Source of the DNA: Limnohabitans sp. T6-20
GTDB lineage: Bacteria > Pseudomonadota > Gammaproteobacteria > Burkholderiales > Burkholderiaceae_C
NCBI RefSeq assembly: GCF_003063505.1
Contig: NZ_NERW01000002.1
Span: forward strand, 496,001 to 560,000
Reading direction: 5' to 3'
Length of the DNA stretch: 64,000 bases
In this document: positions 44,476 through 52,464 of the stretch, one piece after another
Layout: each line of letters opens with the position of its first letter
How positions within the stretch are numbered: the first letter of the stretch is position 1
Notes under the pieces: generated by a model
Databases searched by the model: none
Told to the model about the DNA's origin: nothing
The model's input: the letters and a program-made list of their open reading frames with translations, nothing else
Translations under genes and position numbers: made by a program

Positions 44476-46073
44476 GGCGTCAGCCCCCAGCGGTGCGCAT
44501 CGCTGGCTTGCCAAAATTCGGCAAATGGGCTGGGCAGCGCCGCAGGGTCGGCAGGGGCCTGCAGCAACTGTCCCGGCAACAAGGTGTCGATGGTGCTTGC
44601 CAGGCTGCGGGCTTGGCCCTGAGCATTGCGCACCATCAGGTGGTGGGCCGTCATGTCGGCCGGGCGTGTCAGTCCGGCAGCGCCCAGCAAGTCGGCCAAG
44701 GCGTGCATCGTGTTGGCGTGAAAGTAATACACCCGCTCGGCTTTGTCGGTGACCACAATGGCGCGTTGGCGCACCGGGTCTTGCGTGGCCACACCTGTGG
44801 GGCAGTGGTCGGTGTGGCAGCTGCGCGACTGGATGCAGCCCAGCGCAAACATGAAGCCCCGAGCCGAATTGCACCAGTCGGCCCCCAAGGCCAGACAACG
44901 CGCAATGTCAAAAGCCGAGATCACTTTGCCCGATGCCCCGATCTTGATGCGCTCGCGCAAGCCGGCGCCCACCAGGCTGTTGTGCACTAGGCGCAGGCCA
45001 TCGCGCAAAGGCATGCCCACATGGTCGGCAAACTCAATGGGCGCAGCGCCCGTGCCGCCTTCGGCGCCATCCACCACCACGAAGTCGGGCGTCTGGCCGG
45101 TCTGAACCATCGCTTTGACGAGGGAGAACCACTCTGCCGGATGCCCCACACACAGCTTGATGCCCACCGGTTTGCCGCCAGACAACTGGCGCAACTGGGC
45201 CACAAACTTCAGCAACTCCACAGGGGTGGTGAAGGCCGAGTGCTTGGCGGGCGAAACGCAATCCTGGCCCATCGGCACGCCCCGCGCATCGGCGATCTCG
45301 GCGCTGACCTTGGCTTTGGGCAGCACCCCGCCGTGGCCCGGTTTGGCACCCTGAGACAGTTTCACCTCGATCATCTTGACCTGTGGTGACTGCGCCTGCA
45401 GGGCAAAGCGCTCGGGGTCGAAGTGGCCATCTTGCGTGCGGCAGCCAAAGTAACCCGAAGCAATCTGCCAGATCAGGTCACCCCCGTGCTCGCGGTGGTG
45501 CGCCGAAATGCTGCCTTCGCCGGTGTCGTGTGCAAACTGCCCTCGGGCCGCACCTTTGTTCAGGGCCTTGACGGCGTTGGGCGACAAGGCGCCAAAGCTC
45601 ATGCCCGAGATGTTGAGCAGCGACAAGTCATAGGCCTGTGTGCACTGCGTACCGCCCACCCGGATGCGAAACGATGCCGGGTCCGGTTGCTCGGGCTGCA
45701 ACGAGTGGGCAATCCATTCGGTGTTGGGGTTGTACATGTCCTTGATGCTGCCAAAACCACGTTTGTCGTTTTGCACCTTGGACCGCGCATAGACCATGGC
45801 GCGCTGGTTGCGCGAAAACGGCAGCTTCTGTTCGTCGTCCTCCAGAAAATACTGGCGCATTTCTGGCCGGATGTACTCCAGCCCATAGCGCAGACGCCCC
45901 GTCAGTGGGTAGTTGCGGCGCACCGCCTGTTTGGACTGTGTGAAGTCGATCCAGCCCAGCACAAAGAGCACGGCAAAGCCTGCGCTGGCCCAAACCGAGA
46001 AGGGTGTGCTGACCACGGCCGCAGGCACGGTGATCAACCAGGGCAGGTAGCGCGATAAAGATTGGCGGGCCAT
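44469..46073 (-). CDS. FMN-binding glutamate-synthase-family protein, membrane-anchored
   Basis: The protein has 534 residues from the ATG at 46073, with GGAG about 6 nt upstream. The N-terminus has a hydrophobic stretch at about 12-45 (one or two membrane helices). The glutamate synthase central FMN barrel follows: GGTQCTQAYDLSLLNISGMS, then FGALSPNAVKALNKGA, AKPGHGGVLPKAKV, FVVVDGAEGGTGAAPIEF and KIGASGKVISAFDIARCLAL. A cysteine-rich block (CIQSRSCHTDHCPTGV) recalls the Fe-S region of GltB. No glutamine amidotransferase domain is present, so it is not a complete GOGAT; the reaction is unknown. It is preceded by the MnmC-like gene in the same direction. Confidence 0.88.
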   Translation of the reverse strand: MARQSLSRYLPWLITVPAAVVSTPFSVWASAGFAVLFVLGWIDFTQSKQAVRRNYPLTGRLRYGLEYIRPEMRQYFLEDDEQKLPFSRNQRAMVYARSKVQNDKRGFGSIKDMYNPNTEWIAHSLQPEQPDPASFRIRVGGTQCTQAYDLSLLNISGMSFGALSPNAVKALNKGAARGQFAHDTGEGSISAHHREHGGDLIWQIASGYFGCRTQDGHFDPERFALQAQSPQVKMIEVKLSQGAKPGHGGVLPKAKVSAEIADARGVPMGQDCVSPAKHSAFTTPVELLKFVAQLRQLSGGKPVGIKLCVGHPAEWFSLVKAMVQTGQTPDFVVVDGAEGGTGAAPIEFADHVGMPLRDGLRLVHNSLVGAGLRERIKIGASGKVISAFDIARCLALGADWCNSARGFMFALGCIQSRSCHTDHCPTGVATQDPVRQRAIVVTDKAERVYYFHANTMHALADLLGAAGLTRPADMTAHHLMVRNAQGQARSLASTIDTLLPGQLLQAPADPAALPSPFAEFWQASDAHRWGLTPA

Positions 46074-46147
46074 GTGCACTCCGGAAAGGAACCGACACCC
46101 AGGTCGGCACAGGCCCATCGTAGTTGTTATTGGTGTTTTTGTTAAAT

Positions 46148-47413
46148 TTATAAGCGGCGGTACCTTTGGGCTGCCAAGTGCTTGGCCAAAGATGCCTCCA
46201 AAGGCAGAGGCTCGTTGTCGAGCCAGGCCGCCATGAGTTCGCCGCACAACACCGCTAGGCTGATGCCGCGTGCGCCCATGCCTGCGCTGAGCCACAGGCC
46301 CGGCAAGCGTTCGCTGTCGATAGGCCCCACGGCGGGCAGGCGGTCGGGCAGGGTGCAACGCAAACCTGCCCAGCCCTGCACAAGCTCGGGGTCAAACTGT
46401 TGTTGCATCGCTGCGCCCAAGTCGGGCAGCAAGGTGGACAAGCGCAGCTGGTTGGCCGCGTGGTCTTCTGGCCGCACGGGGGCTTGCTCACAGTTGCGCT
46501 CAAAGGTCGAGCCGATGTACCAGCCGGCTGGCCCCTCGGGTGTGGGCACGCCGCTGATGAAGCTGCCGTGGCCGTTGACCGGAAAGGGTGGGAGCAGCTG
46601 GCGCTGTGCATCGCTCAAGTCGCTCATGTGTCCAAAGCTCACTTGCCCGCGCAAGGGGTTCAGTGGCACGGCAAAGCCGGGCAGGGGGCGCAGCAGAGCC
46701 AAGCTGTCAAAGGCGCTGGCCACCACCAGCAAAGGCGCTTGCCCCAGCACCTGGCCTTGCGCGTTGGTCACGGTCCACAAGTCGCCTTGGCGCTCAATGT
46801 GTTGAACCGTTTGCCCCCACTTCACTTGCACACCCGGTGTCTGCAGCTGCGCCGCCACCAGTTGGCGGGGCCTGATCCAGCCCGCCATGCTGTGCCAAAG
46901 CGCAGGCGTGTCGGGCGGCAGGCCCGCTGCGGCAATCTGCGCGGCGCTGGCCAGCGTGCTGCTGGGGCTCAGGCTGCCGAATGTGGTGCCAGGTGCGGTG
47001 GCCGGTGGGGTGTCTGGCGTGGTGTCTGCGCCGTGGCAGGGGTCTTGAGTGGTGTTGGCCTTGGGCAGCCTGCGTTTGCCCGCCAGGTTGTGTTCCAAAA
47101 CCCCCGTCAAGGCCCAGTCGGTGCCGCTTTGCAGCAGTGTTTGGGCGCGCTGCAAAGTGGCCCGCACACCTGCTCGGGTCAGGCGTGAGAGCACATTGTC
47201 GTCGGGCGAGACATGGGGCGCGGCCAAACCCGCAGGCAGGCCCGAAGCCCCTGCGCCAAGGCCTGTGGCTTGGTCCAGCACGGTGACGGACCAGCCGCGC
47301 AAAGCCAGGCTGTGTGCCACGGCAGAGCCCGACAAGCCCGCACCGATGACCAGTGCCTGGCGTGTCAGGGGAAAGTGGTTCAAGGTGTCAGGGCTTGCGT
47401 CAGACGCAGCCAA
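46148..47413 (-). CDS. MnmC C-terminal-like FAD-dependent oxidoreductase (DAO family)
   Basis: The protein has 421 residues and starts at a TTG codon, 2 nt after the yggX stop. FAD Rossmann motif ALVIGAGLSGSAVAHSLALR, then GAGASGLPAGLAAPHVSPDD, which closely matches the oxidoreductase half of MnmC (cmnm5s2U34 tRNA modification). The C-terminus shows GLRCTLPDRLPAVGPI and SAGMGARGISLAVLCGELMA. The N-terminal methyltransferase half of full MnmC is absent, and a Pro/Thr-rich insert lies at about 120-150. It could do only the deacetylase-like FAD step or have another amine substrate. Known MnmC-C family members oxidise carboxymethylaminomethyl-uridine. Confidence 0.78.
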   Translation of the reverse strand: MAASDASPDTLNHFPLTRQALVIGAGLSGSAVAHSLALRGWSVTVLDQATGLGAGASGLPAGLAAPHVSPDDNVLSRLTRAGVRATLQRAQTLLQSGTDWALTGVLEHNLAGKRRLPKANTTQDPCHGADTTPDTPPATAPGTTFGSLSPSSTLASAAQIAAAGLPPDTPALWHSMAGWIRPRQLVAAQLQTPGVQVKWGQTVQHIERQGDLWTVTNAQGQVLGQAPLLVVASAFDSLALLRPLPGFAVPLNPLRGQVSFGHMSDLSDAQRQLLPPFPVNGHGSFISGVPTPEGPAGWYIGSTFERNCEQAPVRPEDHAANQLRLSTLLPDLGAAMQQQFDPELVQGWAGLRCTLPDRLPAVGPIDSERLPGLWLSAGMGARGISLAVLCGELMAAWLDNEPLPLEASLAKHLAAQRYRRL

Positions 47414-47415
47414 CT

Positions 47416-47691
47416 TCAGTTGGCGGCTGGTGGCACGTAGCCTTGGGCAGCGTCAGCGCCTGCGCCAAAGAAATGGTTTTCCATTTGACGAGCCAGGTAT
47501 TGGCGGGCGCGCAGATCGGCCAAGTTCAGGCGGTTTTCATTGACCAACATGGTCTGGTGCTTGAGCCAGTCAGCCCAAGCTTGCTTGCTCACGTTTTCCC
47601 AAATGCGCTTGCCCAACTCGCCGGGATAAGGCGCGAAGTCCAAGCCTTCTGCTTCGGTGCCGAGTTTGATGCATTGAACGGTGCGTGCCAT
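47416..47691 (-). CDS. yggX: Fe(2+)-trafficking protein YggX
   Basis: The protein has 91 residues. The family signature is clear: N-terminal [20 protein letters not shown] with the single conserved Cys7, [19 protein letters not shown] and [19 protein letters not shown]. It protects Fe-S clusters from oxidation and is linked to iron handling. It is likely co-transcribed with the MnmC-like gene, which begins 2 nt after its stop, and is divergent from fpr. Confidence 0.95.
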   Translation of the reverse strand: MARTVQCIKLGTEAEGLDFAPYPGELGKRIWENVSKQAWADWLKHQTMLVNENRLNLADLRARQYLARQMENHFFGAGADAAQGYVPPAAN

Positions 47692-47905
47692 GGTGTCTTT
47701 CAGCCTTGATCTATCTTAAGAAGCTCTGGTTATACGGATATAAAATTTCAGTATTTCCAGTATTGAGCGGTTCACACGAAAATACGCCCTGTTTCGCGAC
47801 AGGATCGACTTTCTTGTGGTCTATCAGGCTGCAACTGTAGCAAGCTTTCAGCATCCCCCCAGTGGCTTTGGGGCTCTTGTCCCTGCCATAACCCAGACAA
47901 ATCAA

Positions 47906-48682
47906 ATGAGTGCTTTTCTTGAAGAACGCGTTTTGAGCGTTCACCACTGGACCGACCGTCTGTTCAGCTTCACCACCACCCGCGACCAGGCCCTGCGCTT
48001 TTCGAATGGCCACTTCACCATGATCGGTTTGCGCGGCGAGAACGGCAAACCGCTGCTGCGCGCTTACTCGATCGCCAGCGCCAACTACGAAGAGCACCTT
48101 GAGTTTTTGAGCATCAAGGTGCCCGACGGCCCGCTGACTTCCAAGCTGCAACACATCCAGGTGGGCGACACCATCGTGGTGGGCCGCAAACCCACCGGCA
48201 CCTTGCTGTGTGACTACCTCTTGCCCGGCAAAAACCTGTACCTCATGTCCACCGGCACCGGTCTGGCCCCGTTCATGAGCATCATCCGCGACCCCGAAAC
48301 CTACGAGCGCTTTGAAAAGGTCATCCTTGTGCACGGTGTGCGCCAGGTCAATGAGTTGGCCTACCACGACTACATCACGAAAGAGCTGCCCGCCAACGAG
48401 TTCTTGGGTGAGATGGTGAGCAAACAGCTGTTGTACTACCCCACCGTGACCCGCGAGCCCTACAAAAACCAGGGCCGCCTGACCGATCTGATCGAAAACG
48501 GCAAGCTGTTTGCCGATCTGGGCTTGTCCAAACTCAACCCCGACACCGACCGGGTGATGATCTGCGGCTCCCCCGCCATGCTCAAAGACCTCAAGCGCAT
48601 CTGCGAAGAAAACGGCTTGAAAGAAGGCAACACCAGCACCCCGGGAGCCTTTGTCATCGAACGGGCATTTGCCGAGTCCTGA
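47906..48682 (+). CDS. fpr: Ferredoxin/flavodoxin--NADP reductase Fpr
   Basis: The protein has 258 residues from the ATG at 47906. FAD-binding FR-type domain: RAYSIASANYEEHLEFLSIK, the usual RxYSxxS motif. NADP-binding domain: LYLMSTGTGLAPFMSIIRDP and VMICGSPAMLKDLK. It ends in FVIERAFAES, matching the aromatic/acidic C-terminus of bacterial subclass I Fpr. It supplies electrons from NADPH to ferredoxin or flavodoxin, often under oxidative stress. A second, unrelated ferredoxin reductase lies at 34885-35922. Two hairpins follow its stop. Confidence 0.95.
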   Translation: MSAFLEERVLSVHHWTDRLFSFTTTRDQALRFSNGHFTMIGLRGENGKPLLRAYSIASANYEEHLEFLSIKVPDGPLTSKLQHIQVGDTIVVGRKPTGTLLCDYLLPGKNLYLMSTGTGLAPFMSIIRDPETYERFEKVILVHGVRQVNELAYHDYITKELPANEFLGEMVSKQLLYYPTVTREPYKNQGRLTDLIENGKLFADLGLSKLNPDTDRVMICGSPAMLKDLKRICEENGLKEGNTSTPGAFVIERAFAES

Positions 48683-48689
48683 TTTGGCT

Positions 48690-48709
48690 GGGGCTTTGTG
48701 AAAAGCCCC
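48690..48709 (+). terminator. Hairpin after fpr
   Basis: Stem GGGGCTTT / AAAGCCCC, loop GTGA, 8 nt after the fpr stop. No T-run follows, so it may protect the 3' end rather than terminate alone. Confidence 0.5.
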
Positions 48710-48726
48710 ACCAAGGGCATCTCAAC

Positions 48727-48755
48727 ACGGGCGCACAATGCGCCCGTTGGCTTTT
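48727..48755 (+). terminator. Intrinsic terminator between fpr and dsbB
   Basis: Nine-bp stem ACGGGCGCA / TGCGCCCGT with a CAA loop, followed by TGGCTTTT. It ends only 12 nt before the dsbB ATG, so dsbB either has a promoter inside this stretch or depends on readthrough. Confidence 0.7.
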
Positions 48756-48766
48756 AAAAACAGACC

Positions 48767-49267
48767 ATGAACCTGACTTCCATCACCCCCTCACGCTGGC
48801 TGGCCCTGATCGCTTTGTCGGGCATTGGCATGCTCGCCTTTGGTTTGTATCTGCAGCACGTGGTGGGCCTGAACCCTTGCCCCATGTGCATTGTGCAGCG
48901 CTATGCCTTGATCGGCGTGGTGCTGGTGGCTGCTGTGGGCTGGCGTTTGCGTGGCTGCGGCCTGGCGGTGTCGGGTGTGTTGCTGGCGCTGGTGTCGGGC
49001 TTTGGCGGTTTTACCGCTGCGCGCCAAAGCTGGCTGCAGTGGTACCCGCCCGAGGTCGTGACCTGTGGTCGAGATTTTTACGGCATGGTCGAAAACTTTC
49101 CCATCAATCGCGCCATCCCCATGATCTTCAAGGGCAGCGGCGACTGCACCAAGGTGGATTGGACCTTTTTGGGTGGCTCGATTGCCAACTGGTCATTCGT
49201 GTGCTTCGTGGTCTTTGGCCTCTTGGGCCTGTGGGTGGCCCGCAAGTCGCGTCAAGCCGCGGCGTAA
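48767..49267 (+). CDS. dsbB: Disulfide bond formation protein DsbB
   Basis: The protein has 166 residues with four membrane helices (about 12-32, 43-60, 66-85 and 140-158). The periplasmic redox pairs are C38/C41 (NPCPMC, with IVQRY after it) and C100/C127 (VVTCGRDF and GSGDCTK). DsbB reoxidises DsbA and passes electrons to quinone. The first pair is CPMC, a common variant of the E. coli CVLC. The 3' end overlaps the convergent Lrp-type gene by 16 nt. Confidence 0.93.
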   Translation: MNLTSITPSRWLALIALSGIGMLAFGLYLQHVVGLNPCPMCIVQRYALIGVVLVAAVGWRLRGCGLAVSGVLLALVSGFGGFTAARQSWLQWYPPEVVTCGRDFYGMVENFPINRAIPMIFKGSGDCTKVDWTFLGGSIANWSFVCFVVFGLLGLWVARKSRQAAA

Positions 49268-49728
49268 CTGAGCGGCACGGCGGTGGTGTATTTCAGCTCC
49301 TCCATGGCAAAGCTCGAACTCACATCCGACAGCGGCACCTGCTGAATCAGCTGCTTGTACACCTGGTCGTAAGCGGCAATGTCGGGCACCACCACCCGCA
49401 GCAGGTAGTCCACATCACCGCTCATGCGGTAGACCTCGACGATTTCCGGGATGCCCTGCACCGTGGCCCGAAACTTCTCCAGCCAAGGCAGATCGTGGTC
49501 ACGCGTGCGCACCGCCACAAACACCGTCACCCCCAGATTCACCTTTTGCCTGTCCACCAGGGCCACCTGCTGCGAGATCACGCCCAGCTCCTTGAGCCGC
49601 TGAATGCGCCGCCAGCAAGGCGTGGGCGTCAGGTGCACGGCGGCGGCCAACTCGTTGATCGGCATGTCACTGCTCTTTTGTAGCAACTCCAGCAATTTTC
49701 GATCTATTGCATCAATTTTCTGTTTCAT
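49252..49728 (-). CDS. Lrp/AsnC-family transcriptional regulator
   Basis: The protein has 158 residues. The N-terminal winged HTH reads IDAIDRKLLELLQKSSDMPI, then NELAAAVHLTPTPCWRRIQR and LKELGVI. The C-terminal RAM ligand domain at about 68-145 has the family's G-x-DYLLRVVV segment. It is divergent from an Asp/Glu racemase across a 113-nt AT-rich spacer that probably holds its operator. Members respond to amino acids, so regulation of the racemase by a substrate amino acid is a reasonable inference. Confidence 0.92.
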   Translation of the reverse strand: MKQKIDAIDRKLLELLQKSSDMPINELAAAVHLTPTPCWRRIQRLKELGVISQQVALVDRQKVNLGVTVFVAVRTRDHDLPWLEKFRATVQGIPEIVEVYRMSGDVDYLLRVVVPDIAAYDQVYKQLIQQVPLSDVSSSFAMEELKYTTAVPLSYAAA

Positions 49729-49841
49729 GGCTTTATTGTAGAAAATTATTTTAAAAATAAGTCATTTTGGGTTTTATTTTGAAACTCCATGCTGGCCATT
49801 CGGTGGCAAACTTTGATGTTCATTTTGCAAAGAAGGCGGGC

Positions 49842-50531
49842 ATGAAAAAAATCGGTTTGATTGGCGGCATGAGCTGGGAATCCACAGCGCTTTACTACCA
49901 GCACATCAACCGCGAAGTGGCCAAGCGCCACGGCGGTCTGCGTTCGGGGCGGGTGCACCTCATCAGCCTGGACTTTCAGGAAATCGCCGATCTGCAAAAG
50001 CAAGGCGACTGGCCCCGCATGACAGAAATTTTGCAAACGGCTGCGCGCCAGCTTGAAAGCAGCGGCGCCGAGGTCTTGCTGATCTGCACCAACACCATGC
50101 ACCGCATCGCGCAGGAGGTTCAGTCGGTGACCGCCTTGCCTTTGCTGCACATTGCCGACGTGACCGCCGACGCGATCTTGGCCGCAGGCCTCAACAAGGT
50201 GGGCCTGCTGGGCACCCGCTTCACCATGGAACAAACCTTCATGCGCGACCGCTTGGCGGCACGCGGCATTGAATGCGTGGTGCCTGACGAAACGGGGCGC
50301 ATCGAGGTGCACCGTGTCATTTTTGAAGAACTGTGCCGGGGCGTGGTGCGGGACGATTCGCGCCAGAAACTGGTGGCCTTGGTGCGCGAGTTGGCAACCC
50401 AGGGCGCGCAAGGCGTGATTTTGGGCTGTACCGAGTTGACCATGATCTTGCAGCCCGGCGACCTTGGCTTGCCCCTCTTTGACACCACCGAACTGCACGC
50501 CATGGCCGCCGTTGATTTCTCACTGTCCTGA
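49842..50531 (+). CDS. Aspartate/glutamate racemase family protein
   Basis: The protein has 229 residues from the ATG at 49842. It starts MKKIGLIGGMSWESTALYYQ, a typical first block of the family. The two catalytic cysteines are C82 (ICTNTMH) and C196 (GCTELTM). It probably racemises aspartate or a similar acidic amino acid, cofactor-free, in the cytoplasm. The gene is divergent from the Lrp-type regulator and is followed after 8 nt by the YafJ-type amidotransferase, likely in one transcript. Confidence 0.92.
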   Translation: MKKIGLIGGMSWESTALYYQHINREVAKRHGGLRSGRVHLISLDFQEIADLQKQGDWPRMTEILQTAARQLESSGAEVLLICTNTMHRIAQEVQSVTALPLLHIADVTADAILAAGLNKVGLLGTRFTMEQTFMRDRLAARGIECVVPDETGRIEVHRVIFEELCRGVVRDDSRQKLVALVRELATQGAQGVILGCTELTMILQPGDLGLPLFDTTELHAMAAVDFSLS

Positions 50532-50539
50532 GGTTCACC

Positions 50540-51388
50540 ATGTGCCAACTGATGGGCATGAGCTGCAATAACCGCGCAGCCACCACGTTTTCATTCACCG
50601 GGTTTTCTGCCCGGGGCGGGCGCACCTCGGACCATGTGGACGGCTGGGGCATTGCGTTTTACGACGGCCACGGTTGCCGGGTTTTTCAGGACGACCAACC
50701 GGCCAGCGAGTCTCCGCTGGCGGAATACGTGCGCAGCCATCCGATCAAATCCCGCGTGGTGGTGGCGCATGTGCGCAAAGCCACTCAGGGCGATGTGCAA
50801 GCGGCCAACTGCCATCCTTTTCAGCGCGAATGGCTGGGTCGCACTTGGGTGTTTGCCCACAATGGCGACCTGGGCCGCTTTGAAGCGCCGATGACCTGCC
50901 AAGACATGCCTGTGGGCACCACCGACAGCGAGCGTGCGTTTTGCGCCCTCATGAGCCGTTTGCGTCAGCATTTCAAAGACCGGCAGCAGCCGCCCGAGTG
51001 GTCAGAGCTGGCCCCGGTGCTGTCAGGCATCGTGGGCGATCTGGCCCAACACGGCAACCTCAACATGCTGCTGAGCGACGGCCACGCCCTTTATGTGCAT
51101 TGCTCGACCCACCTGCACCAGCTGGCCCGGCACCACCCGTTCCCCAAGGCCCGGTTGGTGGACTGCGACATGAGTCTGGACTTGGGGCCACTCAACGCCG
51201 AAGGCGACGTCATGACCCTGCTGGCCACCGAACCATTGACCGTCGATGAACCCTGGCAAGCCCTGCGCACCGGCGAATTCCGGGTGTATGTGGACGGTCA
51301 GGAGGTCTGGCGCGAGCTGAACCCGCAAACGCAAGCCTTTGCCGCAGCCGAGCGCGTGCTGCCCAAGGGCAGCCTCAGAGCTTCTTGA
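50540..51388 (+). CDS. Class II glutamine amidotransferase (YafJ type)
   Basis: The protein has 282 residues. The N-terminal nucleophile Cys2 follows the initiator Met (MCQLMGMSCN), followed by GGRTSDHVDGWGIAFYDG, VVVAHVRKATQGDV and FAHNGDL, all class II GATase blocks. There is no synthetase domain, so the acceptor of the released ammonia is unknown. E. coli YafJ is related. It follows the racemase gene after 8 nt. Confidence 0.9.
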   Translation: MCQLMGMSCNNRAATTFSFTGFSARGGRTSDHVDGWGIAFYDGHGCRVFQDDQPASESPLAEYVRSHPIKSRVVVAHVRKATQGDVQAANCHPFQREWLGRTWVFAHNGDLGRFEAPMTCQDMPVGTTDSERAFCALMSRLRQHFKDRQQPPEWSELAPVLSGIVGDLAQHGNLNMLLSDGHALYVHCSTHLHQLARHHPFPKARLVDCDMSLDLGPLNAEGDVMTLLATEPLTVDEPWQALRTGEFRVYVDGQEVWRELNPQTQAFAAAERVLPKGSLRAS

Positions 51389-51495
51389 ACATCGAAAAAG
51401 TGGCAGTTTGGTAGAACTGGCGTTCAATGTTTGGGAATGCGTCAGACTTTTCGTCTCGCAAGTGGTGTGAAGAGAGGGGCGTGATCAAGGGTCAT

Positions 51496-52464
51496 TTAGC
51501 CCCTGAGCCCTCGTGCCTTTTGCAAAATTTTTTCTGTAGGAATGTCTTGCAAGCACCAGCTGGCTACTTTTCTGGCCGTGTTGCTGAGACCATGCCGATC
51601 GGGGCCTGTGCCGCTCGCCTTGATGACTTCTACGGGGATAAGTTGCTCTGTCAGCTTATCGGCCAAAACAATCTGTGAGGGCCAAAGTACATTGGCGTCT
51701 TCTGGGTCGCCGACCATGAAGACGCGCAAGTCTGGATGCATCATGGTTTTGTTGAGTTTATCGGTGGGCTCATAAGAGTCCGCATAGCCTGTTGTATCCC
51801 GTGTCCGTCCGTAAAGTTTCCATCTGATGCTGGGGGAAGATGGCGAAGACGTTGGTACAGCACAGACGATATCGCTGCGCATCGTCAGCAGGGATGCTGT
51901 GACATGTCCTCCACCGCTTTGCCCAGCAATCACGAATTCCTTGATGGCCCATTGTTGTTTCAGGGCATCCAGCGCTGAATTGATCTGACGCGACTCCATT
52001 TCACGCCGTCTTTGCATGTGGTCGCCTCAAGACCCATGGGTACCAGGTCTGCCGATAAAGACATAAGGCACGCCCAATTGGCGGTGAATCTGTTCCGCTT
52101 GTTCGGCAAGCTTGTCTTGGCTGAGGGCTAGGTAATTTTTATTGGTTTTTCCTGCTCCCACCCAAATATCGCCATGAAAAAAAACCATGACCCTTTCATT
52201 TTGGGTGGGAGCAAGACCTGCCATCCAATATCGAATGCATTCGCTGCCGTGATCTTTTGTGGTTGCCCAAAGACCATTGTTGATCTCTTTGCAACGCACC
52301 TCAGTGGCTTTGATGCCTCGGGTGATGGCAGTTTCCGAAAAATCACCATCTGCGGTGAAATCCATGCGCCCCAAAAATGCATGAACCTGATGGGTTGTCA
52401 GTGATAGAAGGGCAATAACGGCCAGAACCAAGGCAAACCGAGAGGTACGGAACCACACCGTCAC
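51496..52464 (-). pseudogene. Alpha/beta hydrolase, interrupted by an in-frame TGA
   Basis: One minus-strand frame starts at a GTG (52464) with a signal peptide (ALVLAVIALLSL ending VHA). It runs through MVFFHGDIW (oxyanion region) and VPYVFIGRPGTHGS, hits TGA at 52024-52026, and continues in the same frame with GDHMQRRREMESRQINSALD, the nucleophile elbow AGQSGGGH, and DRHGLSN holding the likely catalytic His. The frame does not shift, and family members usually have Ser-Gly-Asp-His here, so a TCA-to-TGA change fits. It is 321 residues without the stop. The start overlaps the argA stop (GTGA). GC is lower than in its neighbours. It is a pseudogene unless the stop is read through or is an assembly error. 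Confidence 0.75.

Noticed and set aside
47711-48367. A 218-codon minus-strand frame over fpr
   Set aside because: Antisense to the clear Fpr coding sequence; no domain match.
52024-52026. Selenocysteine at the TGA in the hydrolase
   Set aside because: The expected residue is Ser in a non-redox position, no selenocysteine-insertion stem was recognised next to it, and alpha/beta hydrolases of this kind are not selenoproteins.
51980-52070. Frameshift in the hydrolase
   Set aside because: Both halves share the same frame (starts at 52464 and 52017 are a multiple of three apart), so the lesion is a nonsense codon, not an indel.
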